Below are positions 23,912 through 35,592 of a stretch of DNA of 64,000 nucleotides, piece after piece; position 1 is the stretch's first letter; each line of letters begins with the position of its first letter. The DNA comes from Mycobacterium numidiamassiliense (GTDB taxonomy: Bacteria > Actinomycetota > Actinomycetes > Mycobacteriales > Mycobacteriaceae), in the NCBI RefSeq assembly GCF_900157365.1, contig NZ_FUEZ01000004.1, positions 124,001 through 188,000 on the forward strand. The letters run 5' to 3'. The notes beneath the pieces were generated by a model, which was not told where the DNA came from, did no database searches, and saw only the letters and a list, made by a program, of their open reading frames with translations. The translations under genes were made by a program, and so were the position numbers.

Positions 23912-25111
23912 CTAGCCCGGCAACCGAACTGGCATCAGCAGGTACACGTAATCCGTCGGCAAAGCGGAGAACGGACCATTGCCGCTCGGATGACTGTCAT
24001 CGTCAAGGGCTGGGCGCAGCAATGCAGGCTTGCCGGGCGTGGTGAACCCGAACGACACCCGATCCGAATGCACCGACGCGAGCCCGTCAGTCAAATACGT
24101 CGGATTGAACGCGATGGTCAGCGGCTCGCCGGCGAAGTCGACGGCCAGGTCTTCTTCGGCCCGCCCCACGTCGTCGGCGCCCGCCGAAAGCCGCAACATG
24201 CCGTCGCCGAATTCCATGCGAACCTGCGCGCCGCGGTCGGCCACCAGCGCGACCAGCTTGATGGCCTCGGTCAACTCGGCGACATTGATGGTGGCCACCG
24301 AGGTGTGTTCCGCAGGCAGCAGCTGACGGAACTTCGGAAATTCGGCATCCAACAGTCGCGTGGTGCTGCGTTTTCCGTTGCCGCTGATACCAAGCAGCCC
24401 CTCTTTCCCGACACCAGTACCGGCACCCAACGCCAGCCGGACCTCCGACCCATCGATCCCTGCCTTGGCGGCCTCCGCCAACGTCTTGGCCGGCACCAGC
24501 ACCGAGGCCTCGACATCGGGTGACAATGCCGACCACGTCAGCTCGCGCACCGCGAGGCGGAAGCGGTCGGTTGCCGCCAACACCACCGACTGGCCCGAAA
24601 TCTCCACCCGGATCCCGGTCAACATGGGCAACGTGTCGTCCCGGCCCGCGGCAATGGCAACCTGACCGATCGCCTCCGCGAACACATCCGCCGGCAACAC
24701 CCCGGTCTCGTCGGGCAACGTGGGCAGCGTGGGGTAATCCTCGACGGCCATCGTCGGCAACGAGAACCTCGCGCTCCCACAGGTCAGCGTGACCCGGCTG
24801 CCGTCGACATAAAAGTCGATCGGCTTGTTCGGCAACGCCCTGGTGATGTCGGACAACAACCGTCCGGAGACCAAAACGCTTCCCGGAGAGGCTATTTCGG
24901 CCGCCACCTGTGCCTCGGCGGAAACCTCGTAATCGAATCCGGAGATCGTCAGACCCTCATCCGAGCCGGTCAGCAGAACACCGGAAAGCACCGGGACCGC
25001 CGGCCTGGTCGGCAGATTCTTCGCCACCCAGGACACCGCGTCGGCGAAAGACTCTCGCACCAGGCGGAACTTCAAGTCGGTGAGGCCAGCTTTTGTCGTC
25101 GCCGCGTCCAT
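23912..25111 (-). CDS. dnaN: DNA polymerase III beta sliding clamp
   Basis: 399 aa with the three repeated clamp domains (starting [40 protein letters not shown] and [12 protein letters not shown]) and the terminal protein-binding signature ending YLLMPVRLP. It forms the ring that tethers polymerase to DNA. Located directly left of oriC and transcribed away from it. Confidence 0.99.
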   Translation of the reverse strand: MDAATTKAGLTDLKFRLVRESFADAVSWVAKNLPTRPAVPVLSGVLLTGSDEGLTISGFDYEVSAEAQVAAEIASPGSVLVSGRLLSDITRALPNKPIDFYVDGSRVTLTCGSARFSLPTMAVEDYPTLPTLPDETGVLPADVFAEAIGQVAIAAGRDDTLPMLTGIRVEISGQSVVLAATDRFRLAVRELTWSALSPDVEASVLVPAKTLAEAAKAGIDGSEVRLALGAGTGVGKEGLLGISGNGKRSTTRLLDAEFPKFRQLLPAEHTSVATINVAELTEAIKLVALVADRGAQVRMEFGDGMLRLSAGADDVGRAEEDLAVDFAGEPLTIAFNPTYLTDGLASVHSDRVSFGFTTPGKPALLRPALDDDSHPSGNGPFSALPTDYVYLLMPVRLPG

Positions 25112-25304
25112 AGCGTCCCTTCACCTACAAAAGATTCACGTCCAGTGGCTAGCCGCGTCCCCCGCTAGCGTGGGGCCCCCGCAACGGGAGTCGAAGAACA
25201 ACCGTAGATCGTCGCGGGCCATCTTGAAAGCTAATCGCCAAGGCCGACAAGCCGGGTCAACGAGACCGCTCTGGGGGCAGTGCAACGAAGCGTCCCCAAT
25301 GCTG

Positions 25305-25316
25305 TTCTTCGAAGAA
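25305..25316. repeat. 12-bp palindrome in oriC region
   Basis: TTCTTCGAAGAA is a perfect inverted repeat in the dnaN-proximal half of oriC, 8 nt before a second inverted repeat. It does not resemble a DnaA box. It could bind a regulator of initiation or of dnaN transcription; no known factor is assigned. Confidence 0.55.
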
Positions 25317-25323
25317 GAAACAA

Positions 25324-25337
25324 CTTAGAGATCTAAG
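25324..25337. repeat. Inverted repeat CTTAGA-GA-TCTAAG in oriC region
   Basis: Perfect 6-bp arms with a 2-nt spacer, AT-richer than the surroundings, just upstream of the first DnaA-box-like site at 25363. It could be a protein-binding site or part of the promoter region for dnaN. Confidence 0.55.
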
Positions 25338-25600
25338 TATCAGTATTAAGGCCTGTGCATTCTGGGGACAGCCTGGCTTCTGTGCAGCTAGGACCTCGAT
25401 GGGGGTGTGGATGACAGCGCGCGTGGCTGTGTGCACGGTGTTGAGCGGGTGGGGATGAATGACAGATGTACACGGCGGCGCGGTTCATCCACGGTGGTTT
25501 GCCTGCTTTTTCCACAGCGCTGCCCACACCGTCAGGGTGTGGCTGATGTGACAGCCGTGCGAGAAGTTTTTTGAAAAAAGTTTGACTCGTGAGTTTCAAA

Positions 25601-27115
25601 TCAGCGCTTGGAGCGCTGGCGGATGCGAGTCGTGAGTTCTTTAACGTGGTCGAACACCTCACGTCGCTCGGCCATCTCGGACAAGATCTTTCGTTGCGCA
25701 TACATGACCGTGGTGTGGTCGCGGCCGAATGCCTGTCCGATCTTCGGCAGCGAGAGGTCAGTGAGTTCGCGGCACAGGTACATCGCGATCTGCCGCGACT
25801 GCGCCAGGGCTCGGGTCTTGCCCGGGCCGCGTAACTCTTCCACGGTGGTGTCGAAGTACTCGGCGGTGGCGGCCATGATCGTCGCCGCGCTGATTTGCAT
25901 GGTGCTGGCATCGGCGATGAGATCCCGCAGCACGATGTCCGCCAGCGCCTTGTCGATCGGCGTTTTGTTCAACGATGCGAATGCGGTCACCCGAATCAGG
26001 GCACCCTCGAGCTCGCGGATGTTGCGCTCGATGCTGCTGGCGATCAGCTCGAGCACATCGTCGGGTACCGCCAGCCGCTCCATCTGTGCTTTCTTGCGCA
26101 GGATGGCGATGCGGGTTTCGAGTTCCGGGGGTTGGACGTCGGTAATCAGTCCCCACTCGAACCGTGTTCGCAGCCGATCTTCCAGTGTCGCAAGCTGTTT
26201 GGGTGGCCGGTCCGACGAGATGACGATCTGCTTGTTGGCGTTGTGCAAGGTGTTGAAGGTATGGAAGAACTCTTCCTGGATACCTTCCTTGCCTTCAATG
26301 AACTGGATGTCATCGACCAGTAGCACGTCGACGTCGCGATAGCTGCGTTTGAAGGCGACCTTGCGGTCGTCGCGAAGTGAGTTGATGAAGTCGTTGGTGA
26401 ATTCCTCGGTGGAGACGTATTTGACCCGCATGCCCGGGAACAGCCGTTGCGCGTAGTTGCCGGCGGCGTGCAGCAGGTGCGTCTTGCCGAGGCCGGATTC
26501 GCCCCAGATGAAGAGCGGGTTGTAAGCGCGAGCCGGGGCCTCGGCGATGGCCAGCGCCGCGGCGTGCGCGAACCGGTTGGATGCACCGATGACGAAGGTG
26601 TCGAAGGTGTAGCGGCGGTTGAGGCTGGTGCCACCGGCAACCGCGGGATCGACGGTGTGTGGCCGCTCGGTGAAGTAGTTGGGCCAATTTTGTTCGGCGT
26701 CGATCGCCTCACCGTTTTCGTCACCCTCGTCGTCACTTGACGATTCGGCTCCTTCGTCGGTGAAGCTGTCCGGAGGCGGAAAAATCATCTCGTCGACGTC
26801 GTCGGCGGGCGGGGCGATGCGGACCCCGAGTTGGATCTGCTGTCCGAGCCGGCGGCTCAGTGCGTCGGTGATGGGTGTGCGCAGATGGCGTTCGATCTCG
26901 TTCTGCACAAAACTGCTCGGCACAGACAGCAGGGCAAACCCCTCGACGATGGTGAGTGGCTGAACGAGATTCAGCCAGGCTCGTTGCTGAGGGGTTAGCG
27001 GGTTGTCCAGAACCGTTCGATTGGTGGTGAGACCGTCCGCGCTGGCGTCGCCATTGAGTTCGGAAACGACTGCATTCCATACGCTGGTAAAGCCCGAACC
27101 GGGGTCATCGGTCAA
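25601..27115 (-). CDS. dnaA: Chromosomal replication initiator DnaA
   Basis: 504 aa from a TTG start at 27115, as in M. tuberculosis, giving [20 protein letters not shown]. Domain I is followed by an acidic, variable domain II (about 110-150). AAA+ domain III has Walker [14 protein letters not shown] (near residue 200) and Walker [13 protein letters not shown]. Domain IV carries the DnaA-box-binding signature [14 protein letters not shown]. It binds the boxes in adjacent oriC and likely also those upstream of its own gene at 27182-27213. Confidence 0.99.
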   Translation of the reverse strand: MTDDPGSGFTSVWNAVVSELNGDASADGLTTNRTVLDNPLTPQQRAWLNLVQPLTIVEGFALLSVPSSFVQNEIERHLRTPITDALSRRLGQQIQLGVRIAPPADDVDEMIFPPPDSFTDEGAESSSDDEGDENGEAIDAEQNWPNYFTERPHTVDPAVAGGTSLNRRYTFDTFVIGASNRFAHAAALAIAEAPARAYNPLFIWGESGLGKTHLLHAAGNYAQRLFPGMRVKYVSTEEFTNDFINSLRDDRKVAFKRSYRDVDVLLVDDIQFIEGKEGIQEEFFHTFNTLHNANKQIVISSDRPPKQLATLEDRLRTRFEWGLITDVQPPELETRIAILRKKAQMERLAVPDDVLELIASSIERNIRELEGALIRVTAFASLNKTPIDKALADIVLRDLIADASTMQISAATIMAATAEYFDTTVEELRGPGKTRALAQSRQIAMYLCRELTDLSLPKIGQAFGRDHTTVMYAQRKILSEMAERREVFDHVKELTTRIRQRSKR

Positions 27116-27702
27116 CGACGCATCTCCCTGGTTCTCGCAAACTCTGGGCTTGAGCTACAACCACGCTTGGCGACGAAGCATCTGTCCACATAGTTATACA
27201 CAGGTGTGGACAGGGTGATCGTATACGGGCCGCAGCCTACCGGCGACGGCTCGCGATCTCCGTGCTGGAGGGAACCTCGAGAAGTTCACCTAGACAGCCA
27301 GTTGATCCGCCATCCTTGCTTCGTTGTCTTGCGCCGCTGGGGTCTGAAACGGCATTGCCCGAAGCTAACAGTTTTCCGTGCGGCTGCCAACCGTTCCGCT
27401 GCATTCCAGTCGGCTTCTTTAAGCTGCCGTGGGGCATTTTTCGTTTTTCGGCGGCGCGGTGCCGGTTCGGGGTCGCAGTTCCGCTGGTGCCGTTGGGGCA
27501 GGCCAAGTTTGACCAGGCGAATCCTCATCAGTACCCTCATACAGTCGCCCGAAAGTCGGCGATGCGGCTGCGACCCAGGTATGTCAGGGGAACCGCGCCG
27601 GCCAGTAGCAAGACCACTTTTCGATCGAGCCGCGATTCGGTGAAAACGCGGGCGGCCGGATGGCTGGGAAAGCTTCGAGCAAGACAGACCGAGGAGAATG
27701 CC
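27116..27702. promoter_or_regulatory. dnaA-rpmH divergent intergenic region
   Basis: 587 nt without a supported gene. The dnaA-proximal part holds a DnaA-box cluster (27182-27213). The rest should hold the divergent promoters for dnaA (leftward) and rpmH (rightward). A long open frame that ends with rpmH is not coding upstream of 27703. I could not fix a -10/-35 pair by eye. Confidence 0.6.
27182..27213. promoter_or_regulatory. DnaA-box cluster upstream of dnaA
   Basis: CTGTCCACA at 27182-27190 and its exact reverse complement TGTGGACAG at 27205-27213 flank TTATACACA at 27194-27202, one mismatch from the E. coli box TTATCCACA. Three boxes in 32 bp, 67-98 nt upstream of the dnaA start, suggest DnaA autoregulation. 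They match the consensus better than any box within oriC itself. Confidence 0.7.
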
Positions 27703-27846
27703 GTGGCCAAGGGCAAGCGGACCTTTCAGCCGAACAACCGGCGCCGTGCCCGCGTGCACGGCTTCCGTCTGCGCATGCGTACCCGCGCCGGGCGTGCCAT
27801 CGTGTCCGGTCGGCGCCGCAAGGGCCGCGGCGCGCTTTCTGCCTGA
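27703..27846 (+). CDS. rpmH: 50S ribosomal protein L34
   Basis: 47 aa, GTG start with GAGGAG seven bases upstream. The sequence [20 protein letters not shown] and the ending [12 protein letters not shown] are typical bL34. Very basic, lacks any extension. First gene of the rpmH-rnpA-yidD-yidC-khpB run, transcribed away from oriC. Confidence 0.98.
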   Translation: MAKGKRTFQPNNRRRARVHGFRLRMRTRAGRAIVSGRRRKGRGALSA

Positions 27847-27870
27847 TCTACAACGTCAGGTTCCTGGGCG

Positions 27871-28230
27871 GTGCTTTCGGCACGCAACCGTATGAGGCGG
27901 TCGACTGAGTTCGACGCGACCGTCAAACATGGTGCGCGCGCGGTGCAGCGCGATGTCATCGTCCACGTTCGCCGAGTCACCGACTCCGCCGAGGACAACG
28001 GTCCGCGGGTGGGCCTGATAGTTGGGAAGGCAGTCGGTTCAGCCGTGGAACGCCATCGGGTCTCGCGCCGGCTGCGCCACGTCGTCCGGAACATGCTCAC
28101 CGATCTTCGCCAGTCCGACCAAGTGGTGCTCCGGGCGCTGCCGGGTAGCCGCAACGTGTCGTCGGCGCGGTTGGAACAGCAGGTGCGAAAAGGTTTGCGG
28201 CGGGCCGTCGAACAAGTGAGCACGGACTGA
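27871..28230 (+). CDS. rnpA: Ribonuclease P protein component
   Basis: 119 aa, GTG start. RnpA features are present: N-terminal [15 protein letters not shown] and the RNR-type motif [16 protein letters not shown]. It is the protein cofactor for 5' maturation of tRNAs. 24 nt after rpmH; its stop overlaps the yidD start by one base. Confidence 0.97.
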   Translation: MLSARNRMRRSTEFDATVKHGARAVQRDVIVHVRRVTDSAEDNGPRVGLIVGKAVGSAVERHRVSRRLRHVVRNMLTDLRQSDQVVLRALPGSRNVSSARLEQQVRKGLRRAVEQVSTD

Positions 28231-28589
28231 TGGGTAGGTCGGTGCGGACAAGGGTCGGCGGTGCGGGCAAGGCCGCGGCGCGGGGACTGGTGTTCTTGAT
28301 CCAGCTGTACCGACACATGGTTTCGCCGCTGCGCCCGGCGACGTGTCGCTTCATTCCGACCTGTAGCCAGTACGCGGTCGATGCGCTAACCGAGTACGGC
28401 CTGATTCGGGGGAGCTGGCTGGCCGCGGCCAGGCTCGCCAAATGCGGGCCGTGGCATCGGGGAGGATGGGACCCGATACCGGAACGCCGTTCGCAACGCG
28501 AGTGCCGGACGAACTTCGAAGACACCAGCGCCGCCGGGTCCCCCCGCGCGGCGCGAGGGGAGAGTGAATCTTTTGTTCGATGTGTTTAG
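28230..28589 (+). CDS. yidD: Membrane protein insertion efficiency factor YidD
   Basis: 119 aa with the conserved core [28 protein letters not shown] and [11 protein letters not shown] (conserved Cys residues). YidD is a small membrane-associated protein that assists YidC-dependent insertion. It has a short charged C-terminal extension and overlaps the yidC start by 26 nt. Confidence 0.95.
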   Translation: MGRSVRTRVGGAGKAAARGLVFLIQLYRHMVSPLRPATCRFIPTCSQYAVDALTEYGLIRGSWLAAARLAKCGPWHRGGWDPIPERRSQRECRTNFEDTSAAGSPRAARGESESFVRCV

Positions 28590-29688
28590 CCTCGACTTCG
28601 TCTATTACCCGGTGTCGTGGATCATGTGGGTCTGGTACAAGCTGTTCGGCTACCTGCTGGGGCCGTCGAACTTCTTCGCATGGGCCCTGTCCGTGATGTT
28701 CCTGGTGTTCAGTCTGCGGGCACTGCTGTACAAGCCGTTCGTGCGTCAGATCCGCACCACTCGGCAGATGCAGGAGCTGCAGCCACAGATCAAGGCACTG
28801 CAAAAGAAGTACGGCAAGGACCGTCAGCGCATGGCGCTCGAGATGCAGAAGCTGCAACGGGAGCACGGCTTCAATCCGATCCTGGGCTGCCTCCCGATGC
28901 TCGCCCAGATCCCCGTGTTCCTCGGCCTGTACCACGTGTTGCGTTCGTTCAACCGGACGACGGGGGGCTTCGGCCAGCCGCACATGTCGGTCATCCAGAA
29001 CCGGTTGACGGGGAACTACGTATTCACACCCGCCGACGTCGGCCACTTCCTGGACGCCAATTTGTTCGGCGCTCCGATCGGGGCATCGATGACGCAGCGC
29101 ACCGGGTTGGACGCCTTCATCGATTTCAGCCGCCCCGCGGTGATAGCCGTGGGCGCGCCGGTGATGATCCTGGCCGGCATCGCAACCTACTTCAACAGTC
29201 GTGCGTCGGTCGCCCGCCAAAGCCCGGAGGCGGCCGCGAACCCACAGACCGCGATGATGAACAAGCTTGCGCTGTACGTGTTTCCACTCGGGGTGGTCGT
29301 TGGTGGGCCGTTCCTTCCGATCGCGATCATCTTGTACTGGTTCGCGAACAACATCTGGACCTTTGCCCAGCAGCACTACGTCTTCGGGATGATCGAGAAA
29401 GAAGACGAGGCCAAGAAGCAGGAAGCCATCGAACGGCGCGCCGCCAACGCGCCGGCACCCGGAGCCAAACCCAAGCGCGCCCCGAAGGCGCCACCGGTGA
29501 ATGGGAACGGGTCACCGGAGATCGCTGACGACGATGCAGTGGACGGCGACGAAGCGCCGGACTCGGACGGCTCGGCCGACGCGAAGACGAAGACGCAACC
29601 CGGCAAGCCGAACCCGGCCGCACGGAACAACGGCCCGGCCAATCGCACGCCGCGACCCGGAGCGCGACCCAAAAGACGCAAACGTTGA
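28564..29688 (+). CDS. yidC: Membrane protein insertase YidC
   Basis: 374 aa Oxa1/YidC family. GTG start gives [19 protein letters not shown]. Membrane segments lie near residues 18-38, 40-58, 105-125, 195-215 and 235-260, with the conserved [19 protein letters not shown] hairpin region. A positively charged, Pro/Ala-rich cytoplasmic tail ends RPKRRKR, suited to ribosome contact. It inserts inner-membrane proteins with or without SecYEG. Confidence 0.97.
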   Translation: MNLLFDVFSLDFVYYPVSWIMWVWYKLFGYLLGPSNFFAWALSVMFLVFSLRALLYKPFVRQIRTTRQMQELQPQIKALQKKYGKDRQRMALEMQKLQREHGFNPILGCLPMLAQIPVFLGLYHVLRSFNRTTGGFGQPHMSVIQNRLTGNYVFTPADVGHFLDANLFGAPIGASMTQRTGLDAFIDFSRPAVIAVGAPVMILAGIATYFNSRASVARQSPEAAANPQTAMMNKLALYVFPLGVVVGGPFLPIAIILYWFANNIWTFAQQHYVFGMIEKEDEAKKQEAIERRAANAPAPGAKPKRAPKAPPVNGNGSPEIADDDAVDGDEAPDSDGSADAKTKTQPGKPNPAARNNGPANRTPRPGARPKRRKR

Positions 29689-29690
29689 CC

Positions 29691-29719
29691 GCGGCGGGCC
29701 TGCGTTATCAGCCCGCCGC
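29691..29719 (+). terminator. GC-rich hairpin between yidC and khpB
   Basis: GCGGCGGGC (29691-29699) and GCCCGCCGC (29711-29719) form a perfect 9-bp stem with an 11-nt loop, starting 2 nt after the yidC stop. No T tract follows, as is usual in mycobacteria, so it may act as an attenuator or mRNA-end stabiliser rather than a strong terminator. Confidence 0.5.
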
Positions 29720-29773
29720 CGTTGAGTGACCCAAGCGAGACAGAGACCCGTGGATGAGGGAGAGAAGAAACCG

Positions 29774-30382
29774 ATGACCGAAGCCGAGACCACCGGCCGC
29801 GACCTGGATACCCGAGTGGCGGTCGAGGACGAGCTTGAGGACGCCGCAACCGAGGACGCCGCGGCGAATGAGAATGAGGCCGCGACCGGGGATGGCGCCT
29901 CCGACGAACCCGACGACCTGGAGGATCGCTTGGTCGCCGAGGGGGAGATCGCGGGGGACTATCTCGAAGAATTGTTGGACCTGTTGGACTTCGACGGCGA
30001 CATCGATCTGGATGTCGAAGGCAGCCGGGCGGTCGTCAGCATTGACGGCAGCGATGACTTGAACAAGTTGGTCGGACGCGGCGGCGAGGTGCTCGACGCC
30101 CTGCAGGAGCTCACCCGGCTGGCGGTGCACCAGAAGACCGGCGTCCGCAGCCGACTCATGCTGGACATCGCGAGCTGGCGGCTGCGACGGCGCGAGGAAT
30201 TGGCCGCGCTGGGCGACAAGATCGCCAGGCGGGTCTTGGACAGCGGCGAGCGCGAAGAGCTGCGCCCGATGACGCCGTTCGAGCGAAAGATCGTTCACGA
30301 CGCCGTCGCGGCGGTGCCCGGGGTGCACAGCGAGAGCGAAGGCGTGGAGCCGTCCCGCCGCGTTGTGGTGCTGCACGACTAG
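29774..30382 (+). CDS. khpB: RNA-binding protein KhpB/Jag (KH and R3H domains)
   Basis: 202 aa from ATG 29774, which has GGGAGAG upstream; an in-frame ATG at 29726 is possible but lies close to the preceding hairpin. An acidic N-terminal stretch is followed by the block AEGEIAGDYLEELLDLLDFDGD, a KH domain with LVGRGGEVLDALQELTRLAV (GxxG), and a C-terminal R3H motif (RKIVHDAVAAVPGVHSESEG). It corresponds to Rv3920c, an RNA-binding protein. Confidence 0.93.
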   Translation: MTEAETTGRDLDTRVAVEDELEDAATEDAAANENEAATGDGASDEPDDLEDRLVAEGEIAGDYLEELLDLLDFDGDIDLDVEGSRAVVSIDGSDDLNKLVGRGGEVLDALQELTRLAVHQKTGVRSRLMLDIASWRLRRREELAALGDKIARRVLDSGEREELRPMTPFERKIVHDAVAAVPGVHSESEGVEPSRRVVVLHD

Positions 30383-32196
<1,814 letters not shown>

Positions 32197-32213
32197 ACAC
32201 GGAAGGGACGACC

Positions 32214-33197
32214 ATGACGCAGCCGTTACGCAAGAAGGGCGGCCTCGGACGGGGCCTGGCTTCGCTGATCCCCACCGGCCCGGCCGATGGCGACTCGGGC
32301 CCGGCGACGCTGGGCCCCCGGATGGGGGACGCGGCCGCCGACGTCCTGATCGGGGGGACCCCGCAGGACGCCGCCGCGATGGGCGCGGTGTACCGCGAGA
32401 TCGCGCCGTCCGATATCGAGCCGAACCCGAAGCAGCCGCGCCAGGTGTTCGACGAAGAGGCGCTGGCCGAGTTGGTGCACTCGATCCGCGAGTTCGGTCT
32501 GCTGCAACCCATCGTGGTGCGGGCGACGGCCGGGACGCCGGGCGGCGCGCGCTACCAGATCGTGATGGGGGAGCGGCGGTGGCGGGCGGCGCAGGAGGCG
32601 GGCCTGGCCACCATCCCGGCCATCGTGCGCGAGACGGGCGATGACAATCTGCTGCGCGACGCCCTCCTGGAGAATATCCATCGGGCACAGCTGAATCCGT
32701 TGGAAGAGGCGGCGGCTTACCAACAGCTGCTCGACGAGTTTGGGGTCACCCACGAGGAACTGGCTTCGCGGATCGGTCGCTCGCGGCCGCTGATCTCCAA
32801 CATGATCCGCTTGCTCAAGCTGCCGATCGCGGTCCAGCGCCGAGTGGCGGCCGGGGTGCTGTCGGCCGGCCATGCCCGCGCGCTGCTGTCCCTGGAATCT
32901 GGTCCCGAGGCACAGGAGGAGCTCGCCGGCCGCATCGTCGCCGAGGGCCTGTCGGTGCGAGCTACCGAGGAGGCCGTCACCCTGGCCAACCGTGGTGACG
33001 CCGCCGCCCCGCCAGCGCCCCGACGCAAGCCGATTCAGATGCCGGGGCTCCAGGACGTTGCCGACCGGCTGTCGAACACCTTCGACACCCGCGTCACCGT
33101 CAGCCTCGGCAAACGCAAGGGCCGGATCGTGGTGGAGTTCGGCTCGGTGGAGGATCTGCAGCGAATTATCGACGTGATGACCCCACCAAAGGCATGA
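32214..33197 (+). CDS. parB: Chromosome partitioning protein ParB (CTPase clamp)
   Basis: 327 aa; ATG with GGAAGGGA upstream. N-terminal [15 protein letters not shown] is the ParA-stimulating segment. The CTP-binding fold has NPKQPRQVF and GERRWRAA. The central helix-turn-helix recognises parS ([31 protein letters not shown] segment), and a C-terminal dimerisation domain ends in basic residues. It loads on the two parS sites just upstream. Confidence 0.98.
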   Translation: MTQPLRKKGGLGRGLASLIPTGPADGDSGPATLGPRMGDAAADVLIGGTPQDAAAMGAVYREIAPSDIEPNPKQPRQVFDEEALAELVHSIREFGLLQPIVVRATAGTPGGARYQIVMGERRWRAAQEAGLATIPAIVRETGDDNLLRDALLENIHRAQLNPLEEAAAYQQLLDEFGVTHEELASRIGRSRPLISNMIRLLKLPIAVQRRVAAGVLSAGHARALLSLESGPEAQEELAGRIVAEGLSVRATEEAVTLANRGDAAAPPAPRRKPIQMPGLQDVADRLSNTFDTRVTVSLGKRKGRIVVEFGSVEDLQRIIDVMTPPKA

Positions 33198-33492
33198 CCG
33201 GACATACGGTGTAATTACGTCACGGTGACAACGCGACCCTTTTCGGGCGCACGAGAACCGTCCCAGGCCCTGCCACCACGCGGAAAACCATTGCATACCA
33301 AAGCATTTCGCATTCCGCCGCCGGCGCGCGGCCACGAGTTCGTGGGTTCTGCCGGGTTGGCTCACGCAACAGCGTCAACAGTGGCCCAATGACGACAAAC
33401 TCTCCTATCCTGGAGCGGTTGGTGGCGCATGTCAGCCCGAATCGCCGGGCTGTAGGCAATCGGCTGCAGTACGCACGGAAGCCAGGAGGCTA

Positions 33493-34245
33493 GTGTCGGC
33501 TCGAATTTCCCCGTTGCGGCTCGAGGGTTTCGAGCAGCTGCCGAAGCATGCGCGGCGATGCGTCTTCTGGGAGGTCGACCCAGCGACTCTGGGCGACAGC
33601 CATCTCGCTGACCCGGAATTCGAAAAGGAAGCCTGGTTGTCGATGGTGATGCTGGAGTGGGGGTCCTGCGGGCAGGTCGCCACGACGGTCCCCGACGAGC
33701 ACAGCGCTGCCGAGCCTTCGTGCTTGGGGTACGTCCTCTATGCGCCGCCGGGGGCGGTACCGCGGGCCCATCGGTTTCCCACCGCGCCCGTGTCTCCGGA
33801 CGCGGTGCTGCTGACGTCGATGGGGGTCGAATTCGGGCATGCTCCCGACGACCTGGCGCACAGTCTGCTCGCCCAGGTGATCGAGGAGTTGGTGCGGCGC
33901 GGAGTCCGGGCACTGGAGGCATTCGGGCGTACGCCGGCCGCTTCGGAATTGCACGACCCGCAACTGGTGGACCCCACAGTGCGGCCGGTGTTGGAGGCCC
34001 TCGGTGACTGCTCGGTCGATCGGTGCATCATCGACGCGGAATTCTTGCAGGACGTGGGATTCGTTGTGGTGGCGCCACATCCGTACTTCCCACGGCTGCG
34101 GCTCGAGCTGGACAAGGGCCTGGGGTGGAAGGCCGCGGTGGAGGCAGCCCTGGAGCGACTGCTCGCGAGTGCTCAGCTAGAGCAGCCGGTCGGAGCCGGG
34201 TCCACGGTGTCGAATGCGTTGCAGATCAAGGACAACGGCGGTTAG
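33493..34245 (+). CDS. GNAT-like acetyltransferase family protein (Rv3916c-like)
   Basis: 250 aa; GTG at 33493 with AGGAGG upstream. The sequence LPKHARRCVFWEVDPATLGD, the CLGYVLYAPP core and VVAPHPYFPRLRLELDKGLGWK match the conserved actinobacterial protein next to parB (Rv3916c). The central part has GNAT-like features, but acetyl-CoA motifs are not clear enough to assert activity. Upstream, 33198-33492 is gene-free; only a short imperfect inverted repeat (GTCACGGTGAC) was seen. Its end overlaps convergent cwlM by 4 nt. Confidence 0.85.
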   Translation: MSARISPLRLEGFEQLPKHARRCVFWEVDPATLGDSHLADPEFEKEAWLSMVMLEWGSCGQVATTVPDEHSAAEPSCLGYVLYAPPGAVPRAHRFPTAPVSPDAVLLTSMGVEFGHAPDDLAHSLLAQVIEELVRRGVRALEAFGRTPAASELHDPQLVDPTVRPVLEALGDCSVDRCIIDAEFLQDVGFVVVAPHPYFPRLRLELDKGLGWKAAVEAALERLLASAQLEQPVGAGSTVSNALQIKDNGG

Positions 34246-35462
34246 GAACCGCCGAGCCCGGACGCCCGCTCCACCGACAGCTCGTGAGCGAGCAGCTCGG
34301 CGAAGGTGAAGGTGCCGGTGGGCCGGTCGTTCTTGCCGAGCAGGTAGAGCCTTTTGACCGCGGCGAGAATGCCTTCGGCGATGGCGTCGCGGGTCTGCGT
34401 CGAGACCAGCATCGCCCGGTCGCGCGGGTTGGTGATGTAGCCGACGTCGACCTGAACGGTCGGCATCCGGGTCAGCCGTAGCAGGTCCCACGTTCGGCCA
34501 TGGGTACGGCAGTCCCGTAATCCGGTGCGCGCCACAACTTCTCGCTGAATGAAGTCGGCCAGGTTGCGGCCGATGGTCGACACCGAGCCGTGCGAATTAC
34601 CGAAGTGGAACGACGCCACGCCATTGGCCGAAAGGCTGGTCTGGGTTTCGCAGCGCAGGCTGATCATCAGGTCGGCGCCGACGTTGTTGGCCGTGGCGGC
34701 ACGCTCGGCGTCCGAGGGGCTGCGGTTGGTCGGCCGCGAGAGGAAGGTCTCCATCCCGATGGCCGTCATCCGGCCCTCGAGGCGGCTTGCCAAGTCCCAC
34801 AGCACGTCTGCTTCGCTGATCGGGCCGCCGGGGCCGTGCGCGATGAAGCCGTGATCGCCACCGCCGCGGCCCGGATCGATGATGATCCGTTTCCCCGACA
34901 GTCTGGGGCCCGACCGCCGTACCAGCTCCTCTTCGCGAATCGCGTGGGGTGAGCCGCCCGAGACCCGTGAACTCAGAAAGTACAAGGAGCGCAACGTTTC
35001 TGGGCCGCAGATGCCGTCGGCGGCAAGCCCGTACTCGCGCTGATACGACACCAGGGCGTTGTGGGTCTGCAGCCCGAAGTGTCCGTCGACCAAGCCGGTG
35101 TAGAACCCGAGGTCCTGCAGCCGGGCCTGCAATGTCGCGACGTCGTCGCCGTAGAGCGGGGCACCGAATTGGTGAAACAGCGTGCGGGCGCCCAGCCGGT
35201 AGGAGGCTTCTTTGAGCGCTCGGTAGGTGGCCTCGCCGACGATGCCGTCGACCAATAACCCGCGATGCTGCTGAAAGGCGCGTACCGCCTGGTCGAGCCC
35301 GACGTCGAACAGCTCGAGAGCCACATGCCGGCCGGTGGTCATGTCCTCGTCGCCGTTGTCCAGAAGCCCCAGCGCGGACAGCGCGACCCGGATCTCGGTC
35401 ACAGCTGCGCTGCGGTCACCACAGCGCAGGGCGTCGCCATTTACGCGGCGCGGACTCGACAT
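34242..35462 (-). CDS. cwlM: CwlM, amidase-fold regulator of MurA
   Basis: 406 aa, the exact M. tuberculosis length. Two peptidoglycan-binding domains (about 20-85 and 100-165, with AFQQHRGLLVDGIVGEATYRAL and GLVDGHFGLQTHNALVSYQ) precede an N-acetylmuramoyl-L-alanine amidase_3 domain (IIIDPGRGGGDHGF). In mycobacteria CwlM is cytoplasmic, is phosphorylated by PknB and activates MurA rather than cleaving wall; no signal peptide is visible, in line with that. Convergent with the GNAT-like gene. Confidence 0.96.
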   Translation of the reverse strand: MSSPRRVNGDALRCGDRSAAVTEIRVALSALGLLDNGDEDMTTGRHVALELFDVGLDQAVRAFQQHRGLLVDGIVGEATYRALKEASYRLGARTLFHQFGAPLYGDDVATLQARLQDLGFYTGLVDGHFGLQTHNALVSYQREYGLAADGICGPETLRSLYFLSSRVSGGSPHAIREEELVRRSGPRLSGKRIIIDPGRGGGDHGFIAHGPGGPISEADVLWDLASRLEGRMTAIGMETFLSRPTNRSPSDAERAATANNVGADLMISLRCETQTSLSANGVASFHFGNSHGSVSTIGRNLADFIQREVVARTGLRDCRTHGRTWDLLRLTRMPTVQVDVGYITNPRDRAMLVSTQTRDAIAEGILAAVKRLYLLGKNDRPTGTFTFAELLAHELSVERASGLGGS

Positions 35463-35592
35463 ACAAAGGTCCTCCGGGGCTTACTGCCTGCCTGACATAT
35501 GCAATACAGCTAACCGGTATTGTCGCAGATCCTGCTCAATTTCGGGAAAACCCCAGGCTAAGCGGCGAGGGTGCGTCGAAAGGTCGGCGCGA

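Larger units (their letters stand above)
25112..25600. other. oriC: Chromosomal replication origin oriC (dnaN-dnaA intergenic region)
   Basis: 489 nt without genes between dnaN and dnaA, the site of oriC in mycobacteria. DnaA-box-like 9-mers cluster at 25363-25371 (CTGTCCCCA, minus), 25406-25414 (TCATCCACA, minus), 25450-25458 (TCATCCCCA, minus), 25485-25493 (TCATCCACG, plus), 25508-25516 (TTTTCCACA, plus), 25520-25528 (CTGCCCACA, plus) and 25538-25546 (TCAGCCACA, minus). An A/T tract at 25565-25583, the most AT-rich stretch I saw nearby, is a candidate unwinding element. The dnaN side holds two palindromes listed separately. Confidence 0.9.

Noticed and set aside
27262..27700. Upstream extension of the rpmH frame by about 147 codons
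   Set aside because: bL34 has no such extension; GTG at 27703 has a good ribosome site and the upstream part has no homology-like features.
33198..33492. Terminator after parB (GTCACGGTGAC)
   Set aside because: Five-base arms with a single-base loop are too small for a stable hairpin, and no T tract follows.
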